36,339 nucleotides of DNA from contig JNEN01000842.1 of the NCBI GenBank assembly GCA_000697355.1, forward strand, positions 1 through 36,339. Reading direction: 5' to 3'. The DNA comes from Syncephalastrum monosporum B8922 (taxonomy: Eukaryota > Mucoromycota > Mucoromycetes > Mucorales > Syncephalastraceae). Shown one piece after another: positions 10,127 to 21,130 of this stretch. The notes under the pieces were generated by a model that saw nothing but the letters and a program-made list of their open reading frames with translations, was not told where the DNA came from and made no database searches. How positions within the stretch are numbered: the stretch's first letter is position 1; each line of letters starts with the position of its first letter. A program made the translations under genes and the position numbers.

Positions 10127-10633
10127 AGTAACGCCTTTATTTTCAAAGGCATCTTTTCAAGGGAAAGGGCATCCGGCTTTTATATCTAGGAGAAGGCTCT
10201 TGTTGTTTTGGCGGCGGTGGCAGAGCTCCTGCATGAACTAACACCCGCTTGCAGCACGACTGTTATAGAATTCGTCCCATTCCTGTACTCCCACTCGTGT
10301 TATCCATAAAACTGCATTGCTCATTACCTCCTGTGCCGCTTTCATACTATCAATTGCTACCGGGAGAATCAAGCAACTGTTGACGAGCGCTATCCGTAAT
10401 CTATATAAAACGAAAATAGGAGTGAGGAAGGATACGCTCCTGACGCCGAGTTGCATAAAGTGACACTCCGAATACACTGATCCGCCACTGTTCACCCGAT
10501 TCCGCCCACTTGTGTTTGTTGGAATGTCGAGACAAGGAAATAATTTTGTGTAGAAGCCTAAAACTATTCACTCAGTTTCCCGGTACTTTCATGATAATCG
10601 GGTTTTTCATCTCGTTTTGAACCGTCTCACACC
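10127..10633. promoter_or_regulatory. Shared divergent promoter region of MFS transporter and CoA ligase
   Basis: A 507-bp gap between two divergent start codons. A plus-strand TATA-like element (CTATATAAAA, 10401-10410) lies 223 bp before the ligase ATG. No other element is clear. Sharing one control region suggests, but does not prove, co-regulation of the two genes. Confidence 0.5.
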
Positions 10634-12739
10634 ATGGTATACGAGTCTACCGAAAAAGTTGCGCCCCTGCCAGAGATCAGTCTGTGGGAACTGCTGTTTG
10701 AGCAAAATAAGCACGATAAAAACACCAAGATTTTGCTGGACGCCGATGACCCAAGCCAGTATTATACACTTGCCAGTCTCACTAGACACGTTCTCAAGCT
10801 GGGTGGTCTCTTGCAACAGAAGTACTTATGGAATGACGGTGACGTCTTAGCTATCTGTGCCGACAATCATGTAGGTTTGATATATCTAAAATGCTACACA
10901 TAATATATCGTTACAATAATACAATACACACGTCATGTATCATTAGATCGATTATGTTGCGGTGCTTCATGCCTCTGTCACTATTGGTAATTGCATAGAA
11001 TCACGCATATCATAGATCACGATTCATTTGATTGTCTGTATAAATATCTTATAGGTGGTATGTCCTCGGCTGTAGATCAAAATGGTAGCGCAAGCGAGAT
11101 CGCAAGCGATTTTCAACTCGTGAATGCGGCACTCGTCGTAACTGATGACAAGAATCACGCCAAGGTGGCTGAGGCTGCCGGGAAAGCCGGCGTGCCCAAA
11201 GGTGTGGTCACCTTTAAAGAGTTATGGCACATATTGCAGAACGAGAAGATCGGGCCCTCCGAACCCAAACGCTACTCTCCCAAGCAGTTGGAGCTAACAC
11301 CAGCCTATTTATGCTTTACATCTGGCACGACCGGGGGTCCAAAAAAGGCGGTTATGTTGACGCACCGTAATGTCACTTCGGTTCTCTCCACCATGGCCAC
11401 GGAGAGGCCGCCGCCTGATTCGCGAGCATTGGCCTACACCGACTTTCATCACGTCAGTCAGCTTATACTGCCTATGCATTACTCCATTTTACATACAATG
11501 CCGCACTATATCATGCGTACCACCGAAGCCCACCTGGATGTCAGACGTATCTGTGAGGTGACCCAGAAATACGCAATCACAACCCAGCTCATGCAGCCCT
11601 ATCTCGGTAAGAATCGTATATGCCAACAGGTCTAGCCTTTCACTCACAGCTGTGATAGGTAACTATATCGCGAAAGCGCCTTGGGTGGATGACTATGATT
11701 TGTCCAGTGTCCAGTATGTCCGATGTGCAGGCGCAAAACTGGATATGAGCATCATTAAAGGGGTCTATGAGCGCCTTGGTATAAAGGTCATTGACGTTTA
11801 TGGACAAACAGAATGTCTGGGTACGATGCGTGGCTCCTGGGAGGCGACTCTGAAAGGTATCTACATCGAGGTTAGCTATATAACGGGATATCTCAATTAT
11901 ATCATAATCTCTCCACAGGTAGCGCGGGTCGACTTGCTCCCGGATGCCAGGTCAAGATTATGGATGACGACGGTAAAGGTTAGAGATTTATAAGGCCCTC
12001 CAATACATGATAATGGTGTTGACTTTAGTAATAGAGGTTCCTCCTGGAGAAACGGGCGAGCTTTGGATCAAATCCCCTGCGGTTACGATAGTAAGTTTCC
12101 AAGGAAGCCAAAAAAAAAAAAAAAGCATCTCACAGATATGTCTTAGGGGTATTATCGCAACGAGGAAGCAACAAAAGCCACCATTGACGGAGAAGGCTAT
12201 TTGCACACGGGCGATCTCTTCCGAGAGTCCGCAGGCTACTTTTACTTCAGCGGCCGTAAGAAGGAGCTTATCAAGTACTACATGTCACACGTAAGGCTAC
12301 TTTAATTTTTTATCACCTGATGTTTGAGCAGCTTATTCAATATCACATTTAGATATATCCTCGCGATATCGAGGCTGTCCTGGTAAGCCATTGAAAAGAG
12401 TGATCTGAGCATGCGCAAAGTGGGCCCAACCAATTTTTTTTTTTTTTTTGGTGATAAAAGAATCAACATCCTAGCGTGGGTGACTGTACTGTCATGGGCG
12501 TGTACGACCCAGACAAGGCAACGGAGCTGGTCACCGCTTTCGTTGTTCCTGACAAGCAGAAAGTCAAGCCAGGTGAGAGCAAAGAGCAGCTGGAGCAAGA
12601 GATCAGAGACTTTGTGGATAGCCACGTGCCTGACCCTCAACGACTACGTGGCGGCGTACACGTCATGGAAAGTTTTCCACGTACAGCCATGGGCAAAATT
12701 TTGAAGCAGGAGCTACGAAAAATGTTGACAGATAAATGA
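10634..12739 (+). CDS. AMP-dependent acyl/aryl-CoA ligase (4CL-like)
   Basis: ANL-superfamily adenylating enzyme that activates a carboxylic acid to acyl-AMP and then to acyl-CoA. Exons are 10634-10870, 10947-10986, 11055-11606, 11659-11856, 11919-11978, 12029-12090, 12147-12290, 12353-12382 and 12461-12739: 1602 nt, 533 residues, normal for 4CL-type ligases. The P-loop [18 protein letters not shown] is near residue 180 and departs from the usual PKG, with KKA after the proline. YGQTE is near 322, LHTGD near 402, and the hinge SGRKKELIK near 417. The catalytic lysine lies in [10 protein letters not shown] near 518. No PTS1 is seen; the protein ends LTDK. It precedes an acyl-CoA oxidase on the same strand, so a fatty or aryl acid substrate feeding beta-oxidation is plausible. 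The exact substrate is not readable. The last intron contains a long T run. Confidence 0.92.
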
Positions 12740-13604
12740 ATATCACAAGGATAGCTTGACAAATATTCTGAGTATTTTTGGGCAATCGCATGAGGGGACG
12801 CTTTCATGTGCAAGTTTAAGAAACTCTTATGCTCAAGATCGGGGTCAAATTGAACGTTACATCCAAAGTTCAAGGCCCCGGCAAGCATTTGCGATGCGCG
12901 TACAGTAACCTTTATGTATAGGCGAATGCTGGTATAGAACTGTCAACGAAAAAAAAAATACTGTGTTAATTTGATCTCGCATGCGTCATCGGTTTCCCAC
13001 CAACGCGACCCCACACAATCGCTTATGGAAAGTAACCGACGTATACCCCACACATAACATTTACGATACTTGCACACATACGTATCACATTTGTTTACAT
13101 GTCTCTGAGCTTTGATGGTTTTCCCCACAAGGAGATGCACGTGCATGAAACCATTGTTTTAAAGAAAATTGTGGAGGCGATGACCAAGCATCAAAATGGC
13201 AAATAAGAACCGGAATGCAAGCGAGATCTGTGTAACAAGTTCATTTAAAAAATCTTATCAGAGCGAGACATAACAATAAACATGTAATCGTCAAAGGAGC
13301 ACATTACAGCAAACACATGCGAGGGTGAATATTTTAGTTTCTTTGTTGAGAGGGTAACGCAAGTTTGACATTTGGTTTTGACGAGTATGGTAGTCAAGAG
13401 CCGCTCTCAGTTGCTTGTGCATTTTTTTTTCTTTCACATGAAGAGGATGTGGAGTGGAGACACACGTGAAATTTCGGTTTTTTCCATTTTTGTAACATGA
13501 TGTCAGCACGTACGGCTTCATTTGGCAGGCAAGTCGAAAATACATAAAATGCGAGCTCGGTCGCTTTTGCTTTGGTTTTCTTCTTCAATTATCATCAATA
13601 TACC
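12740..13604. other. Spacer and promoter region upstream of acyl-CoA oxidase
   Basis: An 865-bp gap between two genes on the plus strand. No supported gene. The last part before 13605 is pyrimidine-rich and leads to a CACC-less but good start context (ACCATGG). No convincing TATA box seen. Confidence 0.5.
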
Positions 13605-15935
13605 ATGGCACAACGTCTGGCAGCTGTGAAGCAACACCTTACGCCCGAGCAGGAGCGCGCTCAAGCCGTCGAGTAAGCACCCAGATCGAACGTGTGTGCA
13701 AGAGGCTCACCGCTATCCTTTCATTTCCATTATCATAGCACTGTCCGCGCTATGCAGGAAGAGCGCGCGAAGGCTGCCTTCAACATCCGCGACATGACCT
13801 ACCTCTTGGATGGTGGCCGTCACGCTACTGAGGTAGAGCTTTTTGGTTATTTGCCCGAGTCTAGACTTTTTTTTTGACATTTCGGAATGTCCTTTTAGCT
13901 TCGCGAGCGTATGATGCAGGAGATCGAACGGGATCCCCTGTTCAAGATGGACGACATGCACGATCTGTCCAAGGCCGAGCTCCGTGAGCGTACGATGGAG
14001 AAGTTCCGCAGCATGATTCACCACTTGCAGAACGAATCGGTCGACACTTTCAAGAAACGCATGGAGGTTATCAGTTTGATCGATCCTGGTTTCTGGACCC
14101 GCTTCGGTGTCCACTGTAAGTACACACGGGAAAGGGCGCTCTGAAGGAGAAGGGGGTTGCTGATTCAATGATTAGACGGTTTGTTCGTGGGTGCGCTTCA
14201 GAGCAACGCCAGCCCCGGTCAGCTGTCCTATTGGTTCCAGAAGGGTGCGTTGTCCCTGAACGGCGTTGTCGGCTGTTTCGCCATGACCGAACTGGGCCAC
14301 GGTTCGAACCTGCCCGGCCTGGAGACGACCGCCACCTTTGACGAGGCCTCGGACCAGTTCATCATCCACACCCCCACCTTGACTGCTACCAAATGGTGGA
14401 TCGGCGGTGCTGCCCACAGCGCCACCCATTCCTCCGTCTTTGCCCAGCTCATCGTCAAGGGCAAGCGCTATGGCACCAAGTGCTTCGTCGTCCCCCTGCG
14501 CGACCCCAAGACGTACGAGCTCCTTCCTGGTATCAACATTGGCGACATTGGCAAGAAGATGGGCCGTGATGGTATCGATAATGGCTGGATCCAGTTCACC
14601 AACGTCCGCATCCCCCGCGGCTACATGCTCCAGAAGCACACCAAGGTCTCCCGTACCGGTGAGGTCAAGGAGCCCAAGCTGGCCCAGCTGACCTACGGTG
14701 CCCTCCTCCAGGGCCGTGTTGCCATGGTCGTCGACAGTGGCAACGTGTCCAAGAAGGCCCTGGCCATCGCCATCCGTTATGCCGCCGTTCGCCGCCAGTT
14801 CGCCAACTCCAAGTCCAACGGCATCGAGACCAAGCTGATCGACTACCCCATCCACCAGCGCCGTCTCATGCCCCTGCTTGCCCAGGCCGTCGCCATGCAC
14901 TTCACGGGTGCCGAGATGACCCTGATGTACAACAACATGATGACCCGCCTCGAGAGCGCGAAGCCTGGTGATGCCGATATGGACGAGGTCGTCGAGGCTC
15001 TGAAGGAGACCCACGCCACCAGCGCCGGTCTCAAGGCCTTCTGTACCTGGAACTGCCTGAACACGATTGAGCAGTGCCGTCAGGCTTGCGGCGGTCACGG
15101 TTACTCGGCCTACACCGGCCTGGCCGGTATGTACTCTGACTTTGCCGTCCAGTGCACCTGGGAGGGTGACAACACCATCCTGACCCTGCAGTCGGGCCGT
15201 TACCTGATCAGCAGCTTCCGCGAGGCCGCCAAGGGCAAGAAGCTCTCGCCTGGTGTCGGCTACCTCAACAACCTGTCTTCGCTGATCGGCAAGAAGTGCG
15301 CCGTCAAGTCGAACGAGGAGATCCTGAACCCCGACGTTATCATTGACGGCTGGCAGGTCGTGTGCGCCAACGTGGTGCGCAACTCGGCCCACGAGTTCGA
15401 GGACTGCCTGAAGCGCGGTCTCGACATCGACGACGCCTACGAGGAGTGCTCGCAGTCGCGTCTGTATGCCGCCCGCCTCCACACGTACGGCTACCTGTTC
15501 AACCGCTTCGCCGACGGCGTCCGCCGCGTCGAGGACCCCAACCTCAAGCCTGTCCTGATGGACCTGTGCATGCTCTACGGTCTATACACCATCGAGGAGA
15601 ATGCCGGCGCCTTCCTGCAGTACGAGTACTTCACTCCCAAGCAGATCGAATACGTTCGCGCTCAGACCAACGTCTACTGCAAGCGCGTACGCGACCAGGC
15701 CATTCCTGTCATTGACTCGTTCAACCTCAGCGACTACATGATCAACAGCCCGCTCGGCCGCGCCGACGGCAACGTCTACGTCCACTACTTTGAGCAGGTC
15801 AAGCGCTCCAACCCCCAGGGCCCCCACCCGTACTTTAACCGTCTGATCAAGCCTTTGCTTGAGCGTGACGTCGAGGGCGGTGACTACGAGGACGAGGAGG
15901 CCGGCCTCGAGGAGGAAGACGAGGACGATGAGTAA
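13605..15935 (+). CDS. POX1: Acyl-CoA oxidase (first step of peroxisomal beta-oxidation)
   Basis: FAD enzyme that converts acyl-CoA to trans-2-enoyl-CoA and reduces oxygen to hydrogen peroxide in peroxisomes. Exons are 13605-13672, 13739-13832, 13899-14115 and 14176-15935: 2139 nt, 712 residues. Family landmarks are the FAD/substrate region MTELGHGSNLPGLETTA near 163, WWIGGAAHSATH near 200, ACGGHGY near 430, and CTWEGDN near 452 carrying the likely catalytic Glu. The ACOX C-terminal dimer domain follows. The last 22 residues are strongly acidic (EEEDEDDE at the end), with no SKL-type PTS1. Import would need an internal signal or piggy-backing, as known for yeast Pox1. Codon use in exon 4 is very C/G-rich at third positions, unlike the neighbours, which suggests high expression. 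Introns lie only in the first quarter of the gene. Confidence 0.97.
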
Positions 15936-16368
15936 ATATGAATCCCTAGAATCTGTAGAATTTTTGCTTTGCTATTTTTGTATAATACCCAACCGCTACC
16001 CCCACCCCTTACACCACCAACACGCACATCAGTATCCTCTTCCTGATTTCTTTCTGTCCATTTACCTCATTATATGCGTCCTTTCTTTAACATATAAAGA
16101 AGCTATATTAAGTACAAGCTGTATTTCTTTTGAGTCTGCTCATGCGTTACAGTGTCGAGTTTGTTCTTTTGCTTATCCTGGTCATCCTCACAAGCTGAGC
16201 AGCTGATGCCTTCAAGGATACAATAGACACTCCCTTTTTCGCCTGGCCCAGTCGAGGACGGCTACGTACGTTGGAAGAGTCCAGGCAGATAAGAAAAAAA
16301 CGAATACACTGAGAGTGGAGACCTTCTTTCATTGTATATATATAAATGTATGTGTGTGCAACGATAGA
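15936..16368. other. Spacer between converging acyl-CoA oxidase and SPF45 genes
   Basis: A 433-bp convergent 3' region, AT-rich, with T-rich and pyrimidine-rich patches. No gene or distinct terminator structure seen. Confidence 0.5.
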
Positions 16369-18251
16369 CTATTCATTTGGACCGGGGGCAAGGTCAAGCC
16401 GATTAAAGCGCTCATCGTCAAAGTACCGCGCGACGACCTTTCTGCCGCCAAACAAACGACCGTCCAGATGCTGGATGGCTCGCTGGGCGGCTGCTTTTTC
16501 GAAAAACTTGACAAAGATACGTACGGCTGTATCCTCGGCCCCATGAGGAATCTAAACGCCATACACACATGAATACCGGCTACGACGACGTCGTGTCCTT
16601 TGGCTCTTACCTCATAGATCAGACAGCGCTCCACCTTACCATAGTTGGTGCATTCATCCGCCGTTTCGGTTTGCAGCATATCATCGACTTCACCCGGGCC
16701 CACCATGTTGGTCAACAGCACGACGGTCGAGGGGGGAGGCGGCGTCGGCTCTCGCTGGGGCGGTTCCATCGTTTTGGCTTGCACAAAAGCGGGTGGCGCT
16801 CGCTGACGGTCATCCGCGGTTCGCGGGCCAGCCCCAAAGCCCAGCCCCGTGGGCAGGGTGTCATCATAGTCACTGGATAGAAAGACTCAGTATGATACTC
16901 TCCTGCTTTCGTTCCTTGGTACTTACGGTCGCGGCTGTGTCTGGGGCGGGGACCGCGGCGGCGGAGGTCCACGCTCGCTCATCCGGACGCGTCGCATATA
17001 AGCATCGTCTGCGGTCTCCTCCAGATCCATGCGGGGCCCGTGGCGCTCAGGTCGCATAGGCGGCGATGGCCGGCGACGCATGGGCGGAGGAGAAGGCGAC
17101 ATGGAAGGCGAGGCGCGTCGTCGTCTCGGAGGGGAGCGTGAGTCTCTTCGGTGCCGGCGAGAAGCAGAAGCTTCGTAATAATCTGAGGGAGGTGCATAGG
17201 CGCCTATAAGATGAATCAGAACGTGGTGAGTGGACCCCATCCGGCTCTTGGTTGTCCGAAATACGTACGGCCTCGGTTTCGAGGTGGACTTGGCGAGCGA
17301 TCCGATGCGGAAGAGTAAGGCGAAGGCGACCGTGAATAGCGGCGCCGTTCCTCCTCTTTGCGCTTCCGCTTCTGTTCTTCGCGTTGGGTTTTCAGCTCGT
17401 CTTTGTACTGCTGATAATCGTTCGGGCGGTGAGGGTCATAGTCCTCGTTCATGTCAAAGACGACAGGTTGCTGGGTATCCTTCTTTTTGCCCTTTTTGCC
17501 CTTCTTTTTCTTGAACTGCTGAAACCCGTTGACGTCGTCCGATGACGAGTGGAAGGGCAAGTGACTCGAGGCAGCACCGCCAAAAGCACGTGGCATAGCG
17601 GGTGCCTTGGGGATCTGCAGCGCAGGTTCTTCTGCCTCATCTTTGCGGTGCTGTAATGGTTGCTGCAAATATTGCTGCTGCTGCTGCTGCTGCTGTGCTT
17701 GTGTCTGTGCTTCTGCTTGTTGGAGTTTGTTGACCGTGGTCGTCGATACCACTGTAGCACCAGCGGGTATCACAGGTCGATGTAACTTTGGCTTTGCTTG
17801 GATGACCGGCCGTCGTCTGATAGGACGAAAGTGTGAAGCCGAGCCCCAGCCTTGTTCATCAAAGCAGAGAAGAAAGGGCAAGAAGCAGAAGTGAGGAAAG
17901 CGAAGCTAATGACGAGCAAGAGGCGAAGTTTGTACCTGTGGGTGCCGGTGCAGAGGAAGCAGTCGAAGCTGACGAAGAAGCAGAGGGATGCGGAGGCGGA
18001 GGTGCAGCAGGCGATGCGTCGTTCTTTTGTGGGGATGGCTGACCAGGTAATGACACACCCTCGGAAGAAGAAGAAGGCGGTGGGCGTGGCGATGGCGTGG
18101 ATTGCTGTGGGGCTGGGTTGGCTCCGGGCGCGGGTAAGGAAGCATACAAGCTCGAGAATGAGGTGCTGGGCGAGCTGTGTTCTTTCGCCTGGTCTGGGCT
18201 GCGCTTGCTCTTTTCTGGATCGGGCAGATCGCCGTACAATGACAATGGCAT
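16369..18251 (-). CDS. RBM17: SPF45/RBM17-like splicing factor with C-terminal UHM
   Basis: Nuclear RNA-binding protein of the spliceosome, expected to bind ULM peptides of SF1/U2AF/SF3B1 and influence 3' splice site choice. Exons in transcript order are 17936-18251, 17269-17850, 16927-17203, 16611-16872 and 16369-16551: 1620 nt, 539 residues. The N-terminus MPLSLYGDLPDPEKSKR matches the SPF45 start. A Pro/Ser-rich stretch follows, then Q8, a lysine-rich block, and the conserved YDPHRPNDYQQYKDE near 243. An SR/RP-rich segment is next. The C-terminal UHM runs from VVLLTNMVGPGEVDD near 441 to RYFDDERFNRLDLAP near the end, with the UHM R-x-F motif in DGRLFGGR near 506. The G-patch domain normally placed before the UHM is not visible; only a weak GLGFGAG remains. 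Divergent with the GPHR gene across 176 bp. Confidence 0.92.
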
Positions 18252-18427
18252 GGTGCGAATAAAGGAAGAATAATTAGCTGTGCTGTGTTGTCCATTTGCT
18301 TGCTTATTATTAGGCCCCGTTTTTGAGACTATTTTCGACATATCCTTCTTCCCTTTTTCCCCTCCTTTCCTTTGCTTTCCTTTGTTTTGCTTTGCATTTG
18401 CACTTGCATTTGCTCGACTTTGTTTTG
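18252..18427. promoter_or_regulatory. Compact divergent promoter, SPF45-like gene and GPHR gene
   Basis: Only 176 bp separate the two start codons. The right half (about 18345-18427) is almost purely pyrimidine on the plus strand, with repeated TTTGC/CTTTG units, as in 5' leaders of TATA-less housekeeping genes. No TATA box seen. Confidence 0.55.
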
Positions 18428-20325
18428 ATGGGCCTTGTCGATGCGTTCGTTCTCTTTGTCAGCCAGCTTGTTTTGTTCAACTTGGGTGCTGGCACCATCA
18501 CTAAGCTTCTCTTCAAAGATAAAGGATCCCAGACACAGCCTGATGCGTCCCTCCTCTGGCCTCGCATTCTCTTTGCCATCACCCTGAGCTCGTCATGCAC
18601 TCTTTTTCTGCTTGTCTTTTCCGAGATCATGGGTCTCTTTTCACCTGCGTAAGTTCAGTCGGAACAGCCCCCGTTCTCGCGAGACTGACCTTGACCACAC
18701 AACCTTTGCCAACCTTGCAGCGTGCGCTGGCAATACTGGCAGGTCAACCTCCACGCACTGCTCTTCCTTGTCGTCGTGCTCCTTCCTTTCTACCAAGTCT
18801 ATACTTTTCTCCATCACATGCGTGGTACACCCCATCCTTTTCATCCTCTCTGTGTATTCACCTTCTCTACCAGGCTGGAACCGGAAAACGTCCATTTATG
18901 CCGCCTGCATCGCATGGGCCGTTTACATCTACTGCTTCACGCGTGTCGCCTACCAGACTTCTTCTATTCACCAACAAGATCTCAGCTGGACTGAGCTCGC
19001 TATATTTCGTATTGGCATATTAGGCGTCACTTTTATCTCCATCCTCTCTGGTTTTGGTGTCGTCAATACGCCCTACACAACCCTCGCCATCTTTCGCAAG
19101 TACGTCTCATACAGGAGGAAACCCGAAGCACTTACCGTCTGCACAGGCCCGTCTCCCAAACAGAGTACGCTATGGCTCAAAATGCGTATGAACAGACGTG
19201 TGCCATGATTGAGGATAAGCGAGTCCTTCTAGCCAGGATGAAAGAGGATGCACGCATGGCTAATTCTGACATGTCAGCTGAAGTAAGTCTAATCCAAACG
19301 CATTGACGGCTGCCACGTGGCTCATGCACGTCAGACTTCTTCTTCTTCTGGTTTGTTGGGCCGATTCATGAGTGCTGCTGCTCAAGGCGTGCGCAGGAAA
19401 CCACGTAAGCAGACACAGTTGCTAGACACCGTGAATTTGACGTAGAATGTAGAATATGACCAGCTCGAGACTGAGATCCAGCAGCTGGAATCACTAGTGG
19501 ATATGATGAAGATGGATGTCAATGAACTCGCGCGTGAACGGTCCCGCAATGTCTACGACCACACTTGGGTAGGCTTTGGCTGGAACTTGGTCAGACACGT
19601 CTTCACTCTCTACTGTATCTACAAACTTTTCATGGTAAGCCTGTTCGCTGTAGCACTTGTCACAGCTGATTCCGTTCTAGACCTGCTTCAATGTGCTGTT
19701 TCGGCGTGTCGGATCGGGCGATCCTATCACTAATATGATCTCGTTGGTTATCAAACATTTTGACCGTACTGATATCGACACCGCCTTCTGGTCACAGCAA
19801 CTCAGCTTCTGGTTTGTGGGCATCATTATCATCGGATCTGTACGAGGTTTACTGCAAATCCTCACCAAGGTATGCTCATGGTGAATGACTTTGGAAGGCT
19901 TGGCTTCAAAGTCTCAATTTTTTTTTTTTTTTTGAAAGGTGCTGCGTTCGTTTTCACAGAAAGTTTCCGTATCGCGTGGCAACATCTTGTTGTTTGTTGC
20001 CCAGATGATGGCCATGTATTTTCTGAGCTCCGTGCTCATGATGCAAAGTAGCCTTCCTCCTGATTACCGGTAAGTCCCTGTACGGGGGTTATCTGGTTGT
20101 GGATCTGACGCCAAGTGTAGACACTTGATATCGTCTTCTCTGGGTAACGTCGAATTTGACTTTTTCCGACGCTGGTCAGATATTATTCTGGTCATTTCTT
20201 CCTTGGTGACACTCGCCATTCTGTACGTACTTCATCAGACGAGGGACGCCAAGAGCTTGGCAACGGATTTTGCTGCCATGCAGTTGATCGCCGCCGAAGG
20301 TGGCGCGCATACCAACAATTTTTAG
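18428..20325 (+). CDS. GPHR: Golgi pH regulator / GPR89-family membrane protein
   Basis: Multi-spanning Golgi/ER protein; animal GPHR is an anion channel that helps acidify the Golgi. Exons are 18428-18648, 18721-18824, 18874-19099, 19147-19282, 19335-19404, 19453-19634, 19681-19869, 19939-20069 and 20121-20325: 1464 nt, 487 residues, close to the family's usual 450-530. N-terminal helices include SSSCTLFLLVFSEIMGLF. The hallmark LSGFGVVNTPYT lies near 165. A charged, coiled-coil-like loop follows (exons 4-6). The ABA_GPCR-like C-terminal part includes YCIYKLFM, DTAFWSQQLSF, GSVRGLLQILTK and NVEFDFFRRWSDIILV, all matching the human protein in order. The ATG at 18428 gives the normal N-terminus. 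Intron 7 has a T16 tract. The role in this organism is inferred from the family. Confidence 0.95.
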
Positions 20326-21130
20326 AATGTAGATAGACAGCAATCATAAACAACGCACTCCGTTGTATGCATATATACACCCACAAACCATTTCTTAATC
20401 TCGTGTACCTATGTTGCGCGAGGTTGTCATTTTTATCTTGAGTTTTCCTATTTCCTGATCCCGGGATAGACTGGGCGTGTTTATCGCCGCGCCTGGGGTC
20501 ACACAAAGAACGACAGGTCAATGCAGGAACGTGTCGGTTAAAAGTAAGACCCGTACAACCGAAATCTCGGAATTTCCGTCCCTGGATAACCTCATAATCT
20601 CATACATTTGCGATGTGGGCAGAGGCTATAAGTAAGTAAGACTTGGCACAGGAAGACCTAAATGAAAATAGAAACGAGTGGGTAGTGTGAAACCAAAAAA
20701 AAAAAAAAAAAATTCGCCCATGTGCAGCAATGATCGCGCTCAACAATGCCGAAAAATGCCATATCTATCAAGAGCCATCACCGTCGCGGTTTAAGTCAGC
20801 GAATTCGATCCATACTGTAGATTTTGCGAATGGTTGTCCATTAGGTCGAGTTTCTAAATGGACAGTAGCTCATTACCCATTGCGCGCGTCTATCCCAAAA
20901 AAATGATATTCTTTATAGACAAGCAGAAGCTGAAGACAAGAAAGTCAGCCGCGGCTCTTAAGAAAGAAGAATTTGCACACTCGGATGTCTTGAGCGCGAC
21001 GGTTACACAAAGTGTGTTAGCGGAGGAAGAAGAACTCAACGTCAATTATTTTTGGGCCACCAGCATCCGGTATATAAGCTCTCTTCTCCCTCTTTCATAA
21101 GTGGGCCTCTTCCTCTTTTCTTTCAAAAGG
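20326..21130. other. Intergenic region upstream of the ABCB transporter
   Basis: About 805 bp between two genes on the plus strand. It holds an A18 run (near 20694-20711) and a TATA box at 21071-21078. An 80-codon open frame (20858-21100) spans that TATA box and is more likely chance than a gene. Confidence 0.5.
21071..21078 (+). promoter_or_regulatory. TATA box of the ABCB transporter gene
   Basis: TATATAAG, 53 bp before the ATG at 21131, followed by a pyrimidine-rich leader. Spacing fits a short 5' UTR. Confidence 0.65.

Noticed and set aside
14172..15482. 436-codon open frame antisense to acyl-CoA oxidase exon 4
   Set aside because: It mirrors the very C/G-biased third positions of the oxidase gene; its translation is rich in G, V, L and D with no family motif. 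The sense strand is an unmistakable ACOX.
18323..18427. Upstream extension of the GPHR N-terminus
   Set aside because: The extended frame is low-complexity pyrimidine-tract translation; the ATG at 18428 gives the family's normal N-terminus.
20858..21100. 80-codon open frame just upstream of the ABCB gene
   Set aside because: It contains the ABCB TATA box near its end, has no family motif, and would sit in the promoter. A small gene cannot be fully excluded.
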